A DNA stretch of 64,000 nt from Planctomycetota bacterium (GCA_003388505.1 QQVO01000036.1:1-64000); one strand, 5' to 3'; counted from the stretch's first letter, positions 28,380 to 37,860 are shown. A program made the numbers and translations. The notes: a model not told the origin generated them from the sequence alone.

Positions 28380-28495
28380 CGGTGAGAAACTTCGCATGGT
28401 GCGCGAATATCGCGTGCAGTAAGTTCCGCGTCATCGACATCCGACTCGGCGGAGCGAGTCGGCCACATTGGTTGCGGCCGGTGGCCGCGGTGGGC
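28380..28495 (+). repeat. Repeat E, copy 2
   Basis: Begins at the base after the stop codon of the BON-like gene: CGGTGAGAAACTTCGC, TGGTGCGCGAATATCGCG, GACTCGGCGGAGCGAGTCGG, ending GGTGGCCGCGGTGG. It forms part of the spacer between two convergent genes. Confidence 0.75.
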
Positions 28496-28537
28496 CACTG
28501 AGTGATCGTCGATGGTTCAAAGACGCGGGAGGGGGGT

Positions 28538-29284
28538 TCAATTGCGGTCGATGTGGTAGAGGGTTTCGCTCTCGAACGCGCCGTCTCCGTCCGCGTCCTC
28601 CCGGAGGATGACGGTTCCTTCGTCGCGGTGGATGTCGAGTTCGCGGACTCCTTGACCGTCTGAAGCGGACTGCGTCCAGAAGGAACCGTCGCGGGTGAGG
28701 GCGTCCCACACGTCGATGCGCTGGTCTTTACCGGGTGCGGGTCCGGGACGGCGTTGCACGTGGAGCTTTTTTCCGCCCCACAAGACGAGCGATCCGGCGG
28801 CCAAGGTCAGCATGATGGGCACCCAGTTGACACCGGATACCGGTTGTCTTCCCGGCGTCTCGGACGGGTCGCGGGCGAATTCGACCAGGACTTCGTCACG
28901 CGGGCTGGTCAAGGGCCGGGCTAACGCACTTCCGGCCGGTTCAACGGACTCGCCGCGCAAGATCAGCTCGAACTGCCTGCGGCCCTGCTCGGCGAGTTGC
29001 TCGGGAACGGAGAGGACGTAAGTCGACCGCCAGAGGTTGCCGAGCGTGTCGAAATCCTCCCGGCATTCGAGCCGGGGTTCGAAGTTGAGCGCATAGTGCA
29101 GTTCGTTGGCGAAGTATCCTGCCTCGGCCGCGTTTGCGAAACGGGCGATCGTTTCCCAGTCGTCGGTCCGCCCGGCTGAACGGGACAGGGGCTCTGTTTC
29201 AGCGGGCGCGGACGTCACCGCACTGCAATGCGTGCAGACGTTCTCGGAATAGCCCGGCGATCCGCATTCTGGACAGAAGAGCAT
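28538..29284 (-). CDS. Zinc-ribbon plus membrane-anchor hypothetical protein, 248 aa
   Basis: The N-terminus is a short zinc ribbon, FCPECGSPGYSENVCTHCS (two CxxC pairs). A soluble segment follows with ANELHYALNFEPRLEC, similar to DUF2007-like signal-transduction domains that read changes in an amino-acid pair. Then there is one membrane helix (VPIMLTLAAGSLVLWGG, about residues 151-167) and a C-terminal EF-hand-like DADGDGAFES stretch. I chose ATG 29284 because GGAGG lies 5 bases upstream. Function unknown. Confidence 0.65.
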   Translation of the reverse strand: MLFCPECGSPGYSENVCTHCSAVTSAPAETEPLSRSAGRTDDWETIARFANAAEAGYFANELHYALNFEPRLECREDFDTLGNLWRSTYVLSVPEQLAEQGRRQFELILRGESVEPAGSALARPLTSPRDEVLVEFARDPSETPGRQPVSGVNWVPIMLTLAAGSLVLWGGKKLHVQRRPGPAPGKDQRIDVWDALTRDGSFWTQSASDGQGVRELDIHRDEGTVILREDADGDGAFESETLYHIDRN

Positions 29285-29569
29285 CACGACCTCCGAAACA
29301 AAACCATCACCTGCACGTCGGCAACGACGTCCAATCGATAATACGCCAGGCGCGGAGACGAATCCAGTTGGACCATTGATCCGGCCGTCGAGGGGGTCGG
29401 CGGCTGGAGGGGAGCGGGGCAACGCGGCCTGCGGGCGCCACTTGCGCAGTTGCGACACGAACGGGAAGCGGCCGAGACTCCACGGATTCGAGCCGTCGGT
29501 GAGGCGCTGCTGCGGGTTCGCTGCGGTGCGTAGAGCGGATCGCGGGAACGGAAGCCGTTTGGGGATTCA

Positions 29570-31372
29570 TCACTCCTCGGCGGCGGGAACCGGCCGCGGC
29601 ATGACGGGATGGAGCGTCAGGGGGGCGGCGAGTCCGTCCAGCGAGTAGAAATCATCCGCCTGCAGGAGTTCCGCGAGATCGACCAGCGACTCCCATTGCT
29701 GTGAGAGCACATCGAGGTAGTCTTCGACGGTGTTTCCGAGTGTCTGCTGCGCGACGACGATCTGGGCGAAATCGACCAGTCCGCCGGCCTGACGGAAGCG
29801 CTCGTAGACGCCGCGATAGGTCTGCACCTGATTGGGCAGCATCTGCTCGCGGTAGGTCGCCGCCAGTTCGCGGCTGGACTGGTAGTCGGCGAAAACCGCG
29901 GCGAGTTCTGCAGTCAGCCGATTCCTGGTCGCCACGCGGTTGTTTTGGGCCTGCATCAACTGGGCCTCAGCCGCCGTGATGTTGCCCTGGTTGCGATTGA
30001 AGATCGGCAGTGGAACGCCGATCTGGAGGCTGTAGGCCGTGTCGTTAAGCGACGAGGTGTCGTCGTGAAAGAAGGATGACTGGACGTTGATGTTGGGAAT
30101 CGGTGTGACGCACTGCAATTCGCGATTGTATGCGGCGGCTGAAATTTCGGCGGCGGCGGCGACCAGATCACTGTGACGGGACAGCATTGAGGATCGTGCG
30201 GAATCAAAGGAGACGACGGGCGCAACTGCTTCCACCGATCCGTCGAGGTCGCTGACGGGGAGGTTCGGGAGGTTCAACACGGCCGCCAGTTGACGCCATG
30301 CGGCTTCATAGGCGTTCTGCGCGACGATGACGTCGTTTCGAGCCTGTAGCGCCAGCACGCGTAATTGCAGCGGCTCGTACGGTGCGGATTCTCCGCCGGC
30401 CACCAGTTCGATCTGCGCCTGGTAGACTTCCTCGAACAGCGTCGCCATGGCGCGGGCGAGCCGCACACGCTCGCGCGCCATGAGCACTTTGAAATAGTTG
30501 CGGCGGACGTCGCTGGCGACTTCGATGCGGACGCCCTGGTAATCGGCCTGGGCGGCCCGCAGCTTCATCAGCCTGGACTGTTGAGCCAGATCGAGTTTCC
30601 CTGCGGTGACGATTGTTTGTGAGAAGAAGACGCCGTTGTAGCCGGCTGTATCGGCGGTGTTGATCGTGTCCCCCTGATAGCCGAACTCCGGATTCGGATA
30701 GAGGCCCGCCTGCACGGCCGCTCCCTGCGCTGCGACGACCTCGGACCAGGCGGCTTGAATCACGGGGCTGTTCTCATACGCCGTCTGCTGCAGTCCGGCC
30801 AGGTTCCACGGCCGTTCGGAGGCGGCTGCCGGGATCACCGGATCGTCGGGAATCGCGGGGAGCACGTCGTACAGCCGGCTGATGATCTCGCGCCGCTCGT
30901 CGAGCGGCTGGTTCGGATCGTAGGGTGGGACACGGAGCGGCGGGGCGTCGCTGCCGGGCAGTTCCGGCGGAAGCACGAACCGCGCCGAATCGGCGTCGTC
31001 CTGCGGTTCGGCGTCCTCCTCGACATGATCGACGGGGCGGACGACAGCCTGCCTGTCTGCGGATCGGGATGGCACGATGGCCCGGCCCATCCGGGCCAGC
31101 GATCCGTCGATCTGTGGGACTTGCCGCGCGGCGGAGACCTGTCGACGGGCCGGGCGACGCGACTGCGAGTCTTCCGTTTCCCCGGGAACGGCCATCGCCT
31201 GCGCCGAATCGTCCGCATCCCTGGGCAGGCGGCCTGGAACCATTGCATCCATCGTCCCTGCGGGCGGTTGCGGAGGAAGCGTGGTCGCGCGGTTGGATGT
31301 CTGCCGACAGCCGCTTGCAGCGAGCGCGGCTCCCATCAGCAAGAGTTTCGTGCTGTGCCTGAAGAATCTCAC
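29570..31372 (-). CDS. Outer-membrane efflux lipoprotein, TolC/CzcC family
   Basis: About 600 residues. The N-terminus has a lipoprotein signal (LLLMGAALAASGC, lipid Cys at 22), followed by a low-complexity linker of about 130 residues. Then come two OEP repeats: one begins LQQTAYENSPVIQAAWSEVV, the other VSFDSARSSMLSRHSDL, each with the TolC-type helix-strand-helix order and GVPLPIFNRNQGNI. It should form a trimeric outer-membrane channel for RND or ABC efflux, but no inner-membrane partner lies next to it. Start GTG 31372 is inferred from the signal peptide; the frame is open further upstream. Confidence 0.82.
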   Translation of the reverse strand: MRFFRHSTKLLLMGAALAASGCRQTSNRATTLPPQPPAGTMDAMVPGRLPRDADDSAQAMAVPGETEDSQSRRPARRQVSAARQVPQIDGSLARMGRAIVPSRSADRQAVVRPVDHVEEDAEPQDDADSARFVLPPELPGSDAPPLRVPPYDPNQPLDERREIISRLYDVLPAIPDDPVIPAAASERPWNLAGLQQTAYENSPVIQAAWSEVVAAQGAAVQAGLYPNPEFGYQGDTINTADTAGYNGVFFSQTIVTAGKLDLAQQSRLMKLRAAQADYQGVRIEVASDVRRNYFKVLMARERVRLARAMATLFEEVYQAQIELVAGGESAPYEPLQLRVLALQARNDVIVAQNAYEAAWRQLAAVLNLPNLPVSDLDGSVEAVAPVVSFDSARSSMLSRHSDLVAAAAEISAAAYNRELQCVTPIPNINVQSSFFHDDTSSLNDTAYSLQIGVPLPIFNRNQGNITAAEAQLMQAQNNRVATRNRLTAELAAVFADYQSSRELAATYREQMLPNQVQTYRGVYERFRQAGGLVDFAQIVVAQQTLGNTVEDYLDVLSQQWESLVDLAELLQADDFYSLDGLAAPLTLHPVMPRPVPAAEE

Positions 31373-31799
31373 GCGGCTCACTCTTCGAGGATGCGTACAG
31401 AGGCCGTTCCCGGAGGCGCGGTCGTACCGATTACATCGGCAAGTCCGGTTGCCCGAATCGCACCGGTCGCAGCGGCGAACCGGCGTTCGCTCGTCCGCAG
31501 CGGCACGAATCAACACACGCATCAGATTCGTCAAAGTCGAGGGAAACTGCCAACTTTGCGCCGTTTGCCCGGATTGTTCAGGGATTTCACCAGAGCGACA
31601 CAGCGCGGGCGCCGCTCGCAACCCAACCACGCAGCGCAGGCAGCCTTGCGTGCGTCCCGCTGATCGCGAAAACCGGTGACGCACGCTGGGAGCGTGCGCT
31701 ACGAGTACTCCGGGTTCGCCTGCAAGCTCGCCGCTGATCGTTCTCGCCAACTGTCAAAAGCAACGAGTTGCGGGTAGCAGGAAGGATCGCGCCGCGAGA
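31373..31799. other. Spacer upstream of the TolC-like gene
   Basis: No convincing gene, though the frame of the TolC-like gene stays open through it without similarity. It holds a family A right-end fragment at 31674-31714. Confidence 0.45.
31674..31714 (+). repeat. Family A right-end fragment
   Basis: GGTGACGCACGCTGGGAGCG and GAGTACTCCGGG: the last about 41 bp of family A with a decayed terminus. Confidence 0.65.
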
Positions 31800-32540
31800 T
31801 TACGACGACCTCTTTTTGGCCATCACGGTGCTGAGCCCACCGTCGACTGCGATGACTTGCCCCGTTACCCAGGAGTTCTTGCTGTCGAGCAACCACTCGG
31901 CGCAGGAGGCGATGTCCTCGGGAGTACCCAGGCGACCGAGGCTGTGCATGGCGCGGGATGCAGCGGCGGCCGGCTCACTGCTCCAGATGGAACGGGTCAT
32001 TTCCGTCTGGACGAGTCCCGGAGCGATGACATTGAACCTGATCCCCTTCGCAGCGTAGGTTGCCGCCGCCGATCGGGCGAGTCCCTCGATGCCGGCTTTC
32101 GCTGCCGCGATGGATTCGTGATTCGGCATGCCGATCCGGGCGGCGGAGGAGGAAACGAGGACGACTGACCCGCCGCGCTTGCGCATTCGTCGCGCCGCCT
32201 CTCGAACGACCGCGAATGATGAACCGAGATTGACCTGCATCACTTCGAGGAATTCATCGTGCGATGTCAGGTGGGCCGGCTTGAGGAGGACGCTGCCAAC
32301 GGCATTCACGGCTCCATCGAGTGTGCCGAGGGTCTCTTCGGCACTGGAGAACGCCTCTTGAATCGTGTCCGGCTTTTCTGCGTCGAACGGAACAGACGGG
32401 ATCGCGAGTTCCGCGGCCAGTTGCTGCAGTTTTTCGACGGATCGACCGGCGAGACAGACCTGGTGGCCGCGATCGACAAGCCGCCGGGAGAGTTCTGCCC
32501 CCAGGCCGCCGGTCGCGCCGAAAATGATGAAATTGCTCAT
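31800..32540 (-). CDS. SDR-family protein with substituted catalytic tyrosine
   Basis: 246 residues. The Rossmann motif is FGATGGLGAELSRRL at the N-terminus and the C-terminal ends are typical (PGLVQTEM, TGQVIAVDGG). The usual Tyr-x-x-x-Lys is NHESIAAAKAG: Lys is kept but Ile occupies the Tyr position; Ser-Ser is present (LVSSSAARIG). I recall a subfamily with a similar NHExIAAAK motif, so this may be a lineage feature rather than decay. ATG 32540 (MSNFIIF) was chosen over 32558 for Rossmann spacing. It probably belongs with the DUF1990 gene upstream. Confidence 0.8.
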   Translation of the reverse strand: MSNFIIFGATGGLGAELSRRLVDRGHQVCLAGRSVEKLQQLAAELAIPSVPFDAEKPDTIQEAFSSAEETLGTLDGAVNAVGSVLLKPAHLTSHDEFLEVMQVNLGSSFAVVREAARRMRKRGGSVVLVSSSAARIGMPNHESIAAAKAGIEGLARSAAATYAAKGIRFNVIAPGLVQTEMTRSIWSSEPAAAASRAMHSLGRLGTPEDIASCAEWLLDSKNSWVTGQVIAVDGGLSTVMAKKRSS

Positions 32541-32635
32541 GGGATCCCGAACTGTCATCGCGTGGACTGGACCTCAGAGGATTCTCTGAACTCGTGCTGC
32601 TGATTTGCTGGTCGTGTGTTTTGTGCAACGGCGAC

Positions 32636-33217
32636 CTACGCGACCGCAGCGTTCATCGCGCGTCGGAGTGCCGCCGTTGATTCCCGACCGAAGCGTTTTT
32701 GCACGATCCGGACATACGGGTAACCGACCTTCGCCAGGATGTGCCTCGGTCGCGAAAACGAGAAAACATCGAACCAGACGTCTCCCTCGTCGTCCATTTC
32801 AACAACGAATCGTTCTTCGCCGGTGGCAAGATGCGCCGGCAGCGTGCCGAACGCGTATCCGTATCGTTGCGCGGGGTGAGTTTCGTCGATGACATAGACA
32901 ATACGGCAGGCGTTCAGCCACCAGACCCCCGCCGTGCGGGCCAGCACCGCGATCGTATCACCCTCGCGGATGCGTCGAGTCGTCGGCCACGAATGCAGCC
33001 ACCGAAGTTGCATCTGCCTCCACTCCGTGAGGGCCAACCTGGCCAACCCGAAGAGGTGTTGCCCGGAACCAATTTTCCTTCGGCTGTGGTTCACGGCGTA
33101 TCCCGGCGGCGGCTGTCGCGCAGTCGCGCCAACGGCGGAGTAGGTGAAATCGAAACCGCGCTGTCTGTCGAGGAATCGCTGCACATCGCTGATGTCGGGT
33201 TGCTTCAGGGATAGCAT
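32636..33217 (-). CDS. DUF1990 family protein
   Basis: 193 residues. The pattern DFTYSAVGATARQPPPGYAV near the N-terminus, the RIREGDTIAVLARTAGVWWL core and YAFGTLPAHLATGEERF followed by FSFSRPRHILAKVGYPYVR match DUF1990, a START/SRPBCC-like fold family of unknown function. It is cytoplasmic. It precedes the SDR gene on the same strand (95 bases apart) and is divergent from the NmrA-like gene, a neighbourhood seen around light- or oxidative-stress genes in other bacteria. Confidence 0.82.
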   Translation of the reverse strand: MLSLKQPDISDVQRFLDRQRGFDFTYSAVGATARQPPPGYAVNHSRRKIGSGQHLFGLARLALTEWRQMQLRWLHSWPTTRRIREGDTIAVLARTAGVWWLNACRIVYVIDETHPAQRYGYAFGTLPAHLATGEERFVVEMDDEGDVWFDVFSFSRPRHILAKVGYPYVRIVQKRFGRESTAALRRAMNAAVA

Positions 33218-33457
33218 TCTGACCTCGCGGACCTACACTCCTGGAGTGGGTTGTAGTCGCGTTGCGGGCGGCGGACAGACTGGTCTGACGACAAAGTGGA
33301 CGACTGCCCGCGACGACCGGCGCCCTCTCAAGGCTCTGTTTTCGGATCGCCCGGATTGCTCATCCGCACGAAACCCTGCGGGATTCGTGCTTCCGTGAGA
33401 ACCGAGCGATCCGAGAAGCAGGGCTTGTCGAACCACCCGGGATGATTGCATTTTCTG

Positions 33458-34423
33458 ATGTCGGCAGAACGGGACGACGCTGCAGCGCGAATCGATACCA
33501 GGCGATCCGTGCTCCTGACGGGAGCGACCGGTTACGTTGGAAACCGGCTGTTGCCGCTGCTGGAAGAGCGTGGGGTTGGAGTCCGGTGCCTCGCTCGCAG
33601 TCCGGAAAAGCTGGCGGGAGAGGTGACGAGTTCGACGGACGTGGTTGGCGGCGACGTGCTGGATCGCGACTCGCTGGCGGCGGCGTTGTCAGGCGTCGAG
33701 ACGGCCTATTATCTCGTGCATCTGATGGGGTCAGCCGGGGATTTCGAGGAGTCGGACCGCCATGCGGCGGAGAACTTCGGGTCCGCTGCCCGTGACGCGG
33801 GAGTGCGGCGAATCATCTTTCTGGGAGGCTTGGGGGACGACGCCGATCCGGACCTCTCGCCTCATCTTCGCAGCCGCCACGAGGTAGGCCGGATCCTGCG
33901 GGATTCTGGAGTTCAAACGATTGAATACCGGGCCTCGGTGGTTATCGGAAGCGGCAGCCTGTCGTTCGAGTTGATCCGGACTTTGACGAATCGTCTGCCG
34001 GTGATGATCTGTCCGCGCTGGCTTTCGACGCCGACGCAACCGATTGCGATTGATGACGTACTGTCCTATCTGCTGGCCGCTTTGGATCTGCCGGACGCCG
34101 AGAGCCGCGTGTATGAGATCGGCGGCGCGGATGTGGTGACCTACGGCGACCTGATTCGTGAATACGGGCGCCAACGGGGACTGCGGCGGTGGTTGATCTC
34201 GGTTCCGGTTCTCACACCGTACCTGTCGAGCCTCTGGTTGGGGCTGGTGACTCCCGCGACGGCGAATATCGGTCGACATCTGATCGAAGGACTGAAGAAT
34301 CCGACGATCGTCAGGGACGCGTCGGCCGCCGAGGCTTTCGAGATTCAGCCTGTCGGAATTCGAGACGCGATCCGCAAGGCGATCGAGAACGAATCGTCGC
34401 TGATTCAGGCCGCGGACGACTGA
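33458..34423 (+). CDS. NAD(P)-binding NmrA/atypical SDR protein
   Basis: 321 residues. Atypical SDR with VLLTGATGYVGNRLLPLLEE, an AYYLVHLMGS segment replacing the classical active site, and RIIFLGGLGDD. It resembles the N-terminal part of DUF2867-type proteins but lacks the C-terminal DUF2867 domain. ATG 33458 is used; TTG 33446 would add four residues. Followed 51 bases later by tspO in the same direction, probably one transcript. Substrate unknown. Confidence 0.82.
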   Translation: MSAERDDAAARIDTRRSVLLTGATGYVGNRLLPLLEERGVGVRCLARSPEKLAGEVTSSTDVVGGDVLDRDSLAAALSGVETAYYLVHLMGSAGDFEESDRHAAENFGSAARDAGVRRIIFLGGLGDDADPDLSPHLRSRHEVGRILRDSGVQTIEYRASVVIGSGSLSFELIRTLTNRLPVMICPRWLSTPTQPIAIDDVLSYLLAALDLPDAESRVYEIGGADVVTYGDLIREYGRQRGLRRWLISVPVLTPYLSSLWLGLVTPATANIGRHLIEGLKNPTIVRDASAAEAFEIQPVGIRDAIRKAIENESSLIQAADD

Positions 34424-34474
34424 GAACGGCTGACGTACGACCTGTCTTCGACCGCGGGAATCAGAAGGATTACG

Positions 34475-34954
34475 ATGGCAAACGAATCGACCCGGCGCGA
34501 GTGGCCGGCCCTGATTGTGTTTCTGGTCGCAGCCTTCGCTGCTGCGGGTTTCGGCAGCCAGTTCGCGCCCGACCAGTGGTATCGCAACCTCGAGAAGCCG
34601 TCGTTCAATCCGCCCGACGCCGTCTTCGGACCGGTTTGGAGCGTCCTGTACGTGATGATGGGCGTCGCGGCGTGGCTGGTCTGGCGACAGAGGGAGCACA
34701 CCGCGACCCGAGCGGCGCTCGCCTGTTGGGGGATCCAACTCGTTCTGAACGGCGTCTGGTCGTGGTTGTTCTTCGGACGCCATGAGATCGGGATAGCGCT
34801 GGCTGAAATGGCGCTGTTGTGGATTGCGATCCTGGCCACGACCGTCCTTTTCCGGCGAATCTCGCGACCGGCCGCAGCGCTGTTGTTGCCCTATCTGGGT
34901 TGGGTCAGCTTCGCGATCGTGCTCAACGCGGCTCTCTGGCGGCTGAACAGGTAG
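34475..34954 (+). CDS. tspO: TspO/MBR family tryptophan-rich sensory protein
   Basis: 159 residues with five predicted membrane helices and the family signatures WYRNLEKPSFNPPDAVFGPV and ACWGIQLVLNGVWSWLFFG. TspO proteins bind porphyrins and take part in tetrapyrrole, light and stress responses. The preceding DUF1990, SDR and NmrA-like genes fit a stress or photoprotective group, though no photolyase or carotenoid gene is present here. ATG 34475 follows AGAAGGATTACG. Confidence 0.93.
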   Translation: MANESTRREWPALIVFLVAAFAAAGFGSQFAPDQWYRNLEKPSFNPPDAVFGPVWSVLYVMMGVAAWLVWRQREHTATRAALACWGIQLVLNGVWSWLFFGRHEIGIALAEMALLWIAILATTVLFRRISRPAAALLLPYLGWVSFAIVLNAALWRLNR

Positions 34955-35150
34955 AGCGCTTTGCAGACCTGTGTTTGTGCTGAGGGAGTAGGTTGGCTGG
35001 AGTTCGTCATCTCCGGTGAAGTGGCGGGTCGAGAGCCGAGAGTCAAGGGTTAAGGGATCCGAATCGTTGACGCTTCGATGTAAGAGCGGGCATCCGTCTG
35101 CCAGCGCTCATTTCAACCGGAACGTTCTGATGCAGCGGCGCACAATCGCG

Positions 35151-36725
35151 CTACCCGAATACTTCGGCGACGTGGCGCCAGAGGCACAGGTGGATCAACA
35201 GGGCAGCGGGCAATGCCATGCTTCGCAATTCGGTCACGATCGGCGGCGGATGATTCACGGGGGCGTTGCTCTGTGGACCTTCTTGCACTGTGCGGCCGGG
35301 TGAGTCGACCAGAGCGCATGCGAAGATCCAGATGGCCAGCAGTGCGAGAACGCCAACGACCGCCTGCCAGCCGAGGCCGGCGCCGATGACGAGCCAGGAC
35401 GGTCGATCGAAGAGCGGAGACGGCGGTCGGGAGTCCTGGCGGAACCAACCGAGAATCTCAGGGAGAGTCGACACAGCCGCTCCCGCCAAAACGCCCAGAG
35501 CGGAACTGATTGCCGCGTTTCGAACTGTGTACTCGACGGGAAACTCTGCGCCGGTGTTGAACGGCCACGGCAGGAGATCAGGCAATAAGAGAGGCGCGCC
35601 CATCGAGATGGCGAACACGACGGCGAATGTCTTGAGAGGAACCCGGTGGCCGTCGCGACGGATCATGGCCCATGCGAAGAGGGTGCAGAACAGAAAGCAG
35701 TGATAGACGTAGTAACCGACGAGATCCCATTTCGTGTAAAACAGGATCCACTGGACTCCTGTGTATGAGTTGGGCCTTCTCACCGGCAGATTGGCGCCGC
35801 CGGAGATGAGTTCGACAAAGAACAGCAGGAGAAAAGCGAGGCCGATCACGCCTTCCACGATGGGATAACGCACGGGGATGTTCGTGTCGCAATTGCGGCA
35901 GCGTCCATTGAGCCGTAACCAGCCGACAAGTGGGAGATTGTCGCGCGCCACAATGTCTGCGCCGCAGCCGGGGCAGTGGGAACTCTTCACAAGAGTCGAG
36001 ATGCCGCGCGGGACGCGATAGATGACGACATTCAGGTAGCTCCCAACGACCATTCCGACGACCAGGAACATCAGCCCTGTGAACGATTCGACAAACTTGA
36101 ACAGCATACTCTGCGGCAGTGTCAATCGATCCAGTGCGAAATGGGGATGATCGGGAGGATTCAGAGTGAAGATCAGCTCCTGGACGAGAGGCACGGCGAA
36201 TGTGTAGATCGCGATAGTCGCGACGATTCCGTATGTCAGGATCCTGACGCCATGCCGTCTCACAAAGCTCGCGAATTGCCGGCTTCTTGACTCGGTCAAC
36301 CCGATGACTTCGAGCGTGAACACCGCTCCCAGGATGCAGGCGAGCGCGAATGCCGAGAACGGACCTGAGACGAGCCATTCTGGAGAATCGGACGCTTCGA
36401 CACCGTCCACCACGAGCGTCGCGCCCATCACTGACAGTGTGATGAGCGGAGTCACGAGCCATCCGGAAAGGAATCCGACGAGTCTTGCGATCGCCCAGGC
36501 GGCGCCCGCGATGAGCGGCAGACTCATCCAGACGTCAGGCGAGTACCATCCCCAGGCAAGGGCCACGAACCCTGCGTGAACGGCCAACAGCATTGCCAGG
36601 TACTCACCCGGCAAGGTTCGGGATAGCAGGCCGGTGGCGCACGGCGGGGCATGGGGATGCACCGGTCCCATCTGAGGCCAGCCTGGGTCAAAGCCGGCCG
36701 AATTCCGGCCTGACTGCGCACTCAT
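35151..36725 (-). CDS. Prepilin-peptidase-like polytopic membrane protein with degenerate catalytic site
   Basis: 524 residues with about ten hydrophobic segments. Residues 222-300 are a clear N-terminal prepilin peptidase domain (DiS_P_DiS): VGSYLNVVIYRVPRG, CPGC at 251-254, RCRNCD with C276/C279, and RYPIVEGVIGLAF. The A24 half still shows GLGWQA (450-455), but the GxGD motif that should precede it is LFDRPSW. Only one candidate catalytic Asp (D358, RRDGHR) remains. A unique 220-residue membrane extension precedes the conserved domain. Probably not an active A24 peptidase. It may act on or bind the prepilin-like DUF1559 proteins; that is inference. Confidence 0.72.
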   Translation of the reverse strand: MSAQSGRNSAGFDPGWPQMGPVHPHAPPCATGLLSRTLPGEYLAMLLAVHAGFVALAWGWYSPDVWMSLPLIAGAAWAIARLVGFLSGWLVTPLITLSVMGATLVVDGVEASDSPEWLVSGPFSAFALACILGAVFTLEVIGLTESRSRQFASFVRRHGVRILTYGIVATIAIYTFAVPLVQELIFTLNPPDHPHFALDRLTLPQSMLFKFVESFTGLMFLVVGMVVGSYLNVVIYRVPRGISTLVKSSHCPGCGADIVARDNLPLVGWLRLNGRCRNCDTNIPVRYPIVEGVIGLAFLLLFFVELISGGANLPVRRPNSYTGVQWILFYTKWDLVGYYVYHCFLFCTLFAWAMIRRDGHRVPLKTFAVVFAISMGAPLLLPDLLPWPFNTGAEFPVEYTVRNAAISSALGVLAGAAVSTLPEILGWFRQDSRPPSPLFDRPSWLVIGAGLGWQAVVGVLALLAIWIFACALVDSPGRTVQEGPQSNAPVNHPPPIVTELRSMALPAALLIHLCLWRHVAEVFG

Positions 36726-36871
36726 GTCTGCCTGTCATGCCTACGGCCGTCGTCCCAGAGAATGCTGTGGGCGACCGCGCGCAGGTCCGAGGAACTCATC
36801 GTGTCTGCGGTACGCATTGAGCGACGTGCAGCTTTTCGTCGGTGGATCAAATCTAGTGCACTTGAGTAGCA

Positions 36872-36885
36872 TATGCAATTGCATA
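36872..36885. promoter_or_regulatory. Perfect palindrome TATGCAATTGCATA
   Basis: A 14-bp perfect palindrome in the divergent region upstream of the minus-strand gene starting at 36725. It shares the TGCAA core with the elements at 40246, 42021 and 58367. Operator function is inferred. Confidence 0.35.
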
Positions 36886-36909
36886 CCAAGCTCTCGTTCA
36901 GTTCACTGG

Positions 36910-37069
36910 CGCGGATTATTCATGACGAGGGCCCGGCTCTGCATAAGTCTTTGCCAAATATCGGGTTAGCGAAAAGTTGCCGAAAACCTCGCAATTTTCG
37001 AACCGATTGCACGCCGACGCCACGTCAACGGTGGCGCACGCTGGCAGCGTGCGCTACGAATCATCCGGG
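36910..37069 (+). mobile_element. Family A miniature element, copy 5
   Basis: 160 bp with ends CGCGGATTATTC / GAATCATCCGGG (one change in each) and a perfect 4-bp duplication CTGG (36906-36909 and 37070-37073). This and the next two elements fill the 1.1-kb gap 36726-37860, which has no gene. Confidence 0.87.
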
Positions 37070-37218
37070 CTGGCGCGCGCGGGAAGGGGGGGATCGAGGT
37101 TGAAGCGTGAGGTTCACTTCGGAACCGCGGGCTCGAACATGTCGGTCCGGCGACCCGAGTCAGCAGTCCAGGACCAATCCGGCCCCAGAGCACGAGACCG
37201 GTCGCACGAGGTGCGAAC

Positions 37219-37506
37219 GCTGTCGCTTACACACATCTCTCGATCCCGGTTCGAGTGACTCTCCGAGAGATTCGAATGGAACGCGGATGACCACGGATTG
37301 GACCGATTTTCACCGATTGCTTTCTGTGGAGTGCAGAGTATGCACGCCTGGATCGATGTGGTCTCATCGATGCCGCCTTTTGAAGGAACTCCCCGAAACA
37401 TCAGTGCTGATCCGCCGAATCCGCGAAAATCTGCGTCCCATTCGAGAATTCTCTGGGCCCGGTTTCTCGCGGCGGGCTCCAAACGAGTTTGGGTGTAACT
37501 GACGGG
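37219..37506 (+). mobile_element. Family B miniature element, copy 2
   Basis: 288 bp starting GCTGTCGCTTACACACA and ending GGGTGTAACTGACGGG. The flanking 8-mers GTGCGAAC (37211-37218) and GTGCGATC (37507-37514) match at 7 of 8. The interior hairpin is as in copy 1. Confidence 0.8.
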
Positions 37507-37654
37507 GTGCGATCGGCGTCTGTGGAGTCGAGGCGCCGGGCGCCACGACCTGCACACGAATTGTCAATGCCAGCTCAGCGCACGTGTTACTGCGCTGTAA
37601 TCGCGCGCTCCACTGAGTAGAATCCCGTGCCCACAGACACTTTGACCCCGATCA

Positions 37655-37813
37655 CCCGGATTATTCATGACGAGGGCCCGGTTCAACATAAGTGGTTGGC
37701 GATCAGCAGGTTATCGAAAACTTGCCCAGATCGCCGCGCTCTTCGCACGGATTACACCCGATGTCAGGACAACGGTGACGCACGCTGGCAGCGTGCGCTA
37801 CGAATAATCCGGG
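37655..37813 (+). mobile_element. Family A miniature element, copy 6
   Basis: 159 bp with perfect ends CCCGGATTATTC / GAATAATCCGGG and a perfect 4-bp duplication ATCA (37651-37654 and 37814-37817). It ends 47 bases upstream of the ZIP transporter start. Confidence 0.88.
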
Positions 37814-37860
37814 ATCAGCACCCGGGCCCACTCGACAATTGAGCCCGCGTAAAGGCATTG

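Noticed and set aside
29285-29458. Longer N-terminus of the zinc-ribbon protein
   Set aside because: The upstream residues are Arg/Pro-rich and the ATG at 29284 has a proper GGAGG site.
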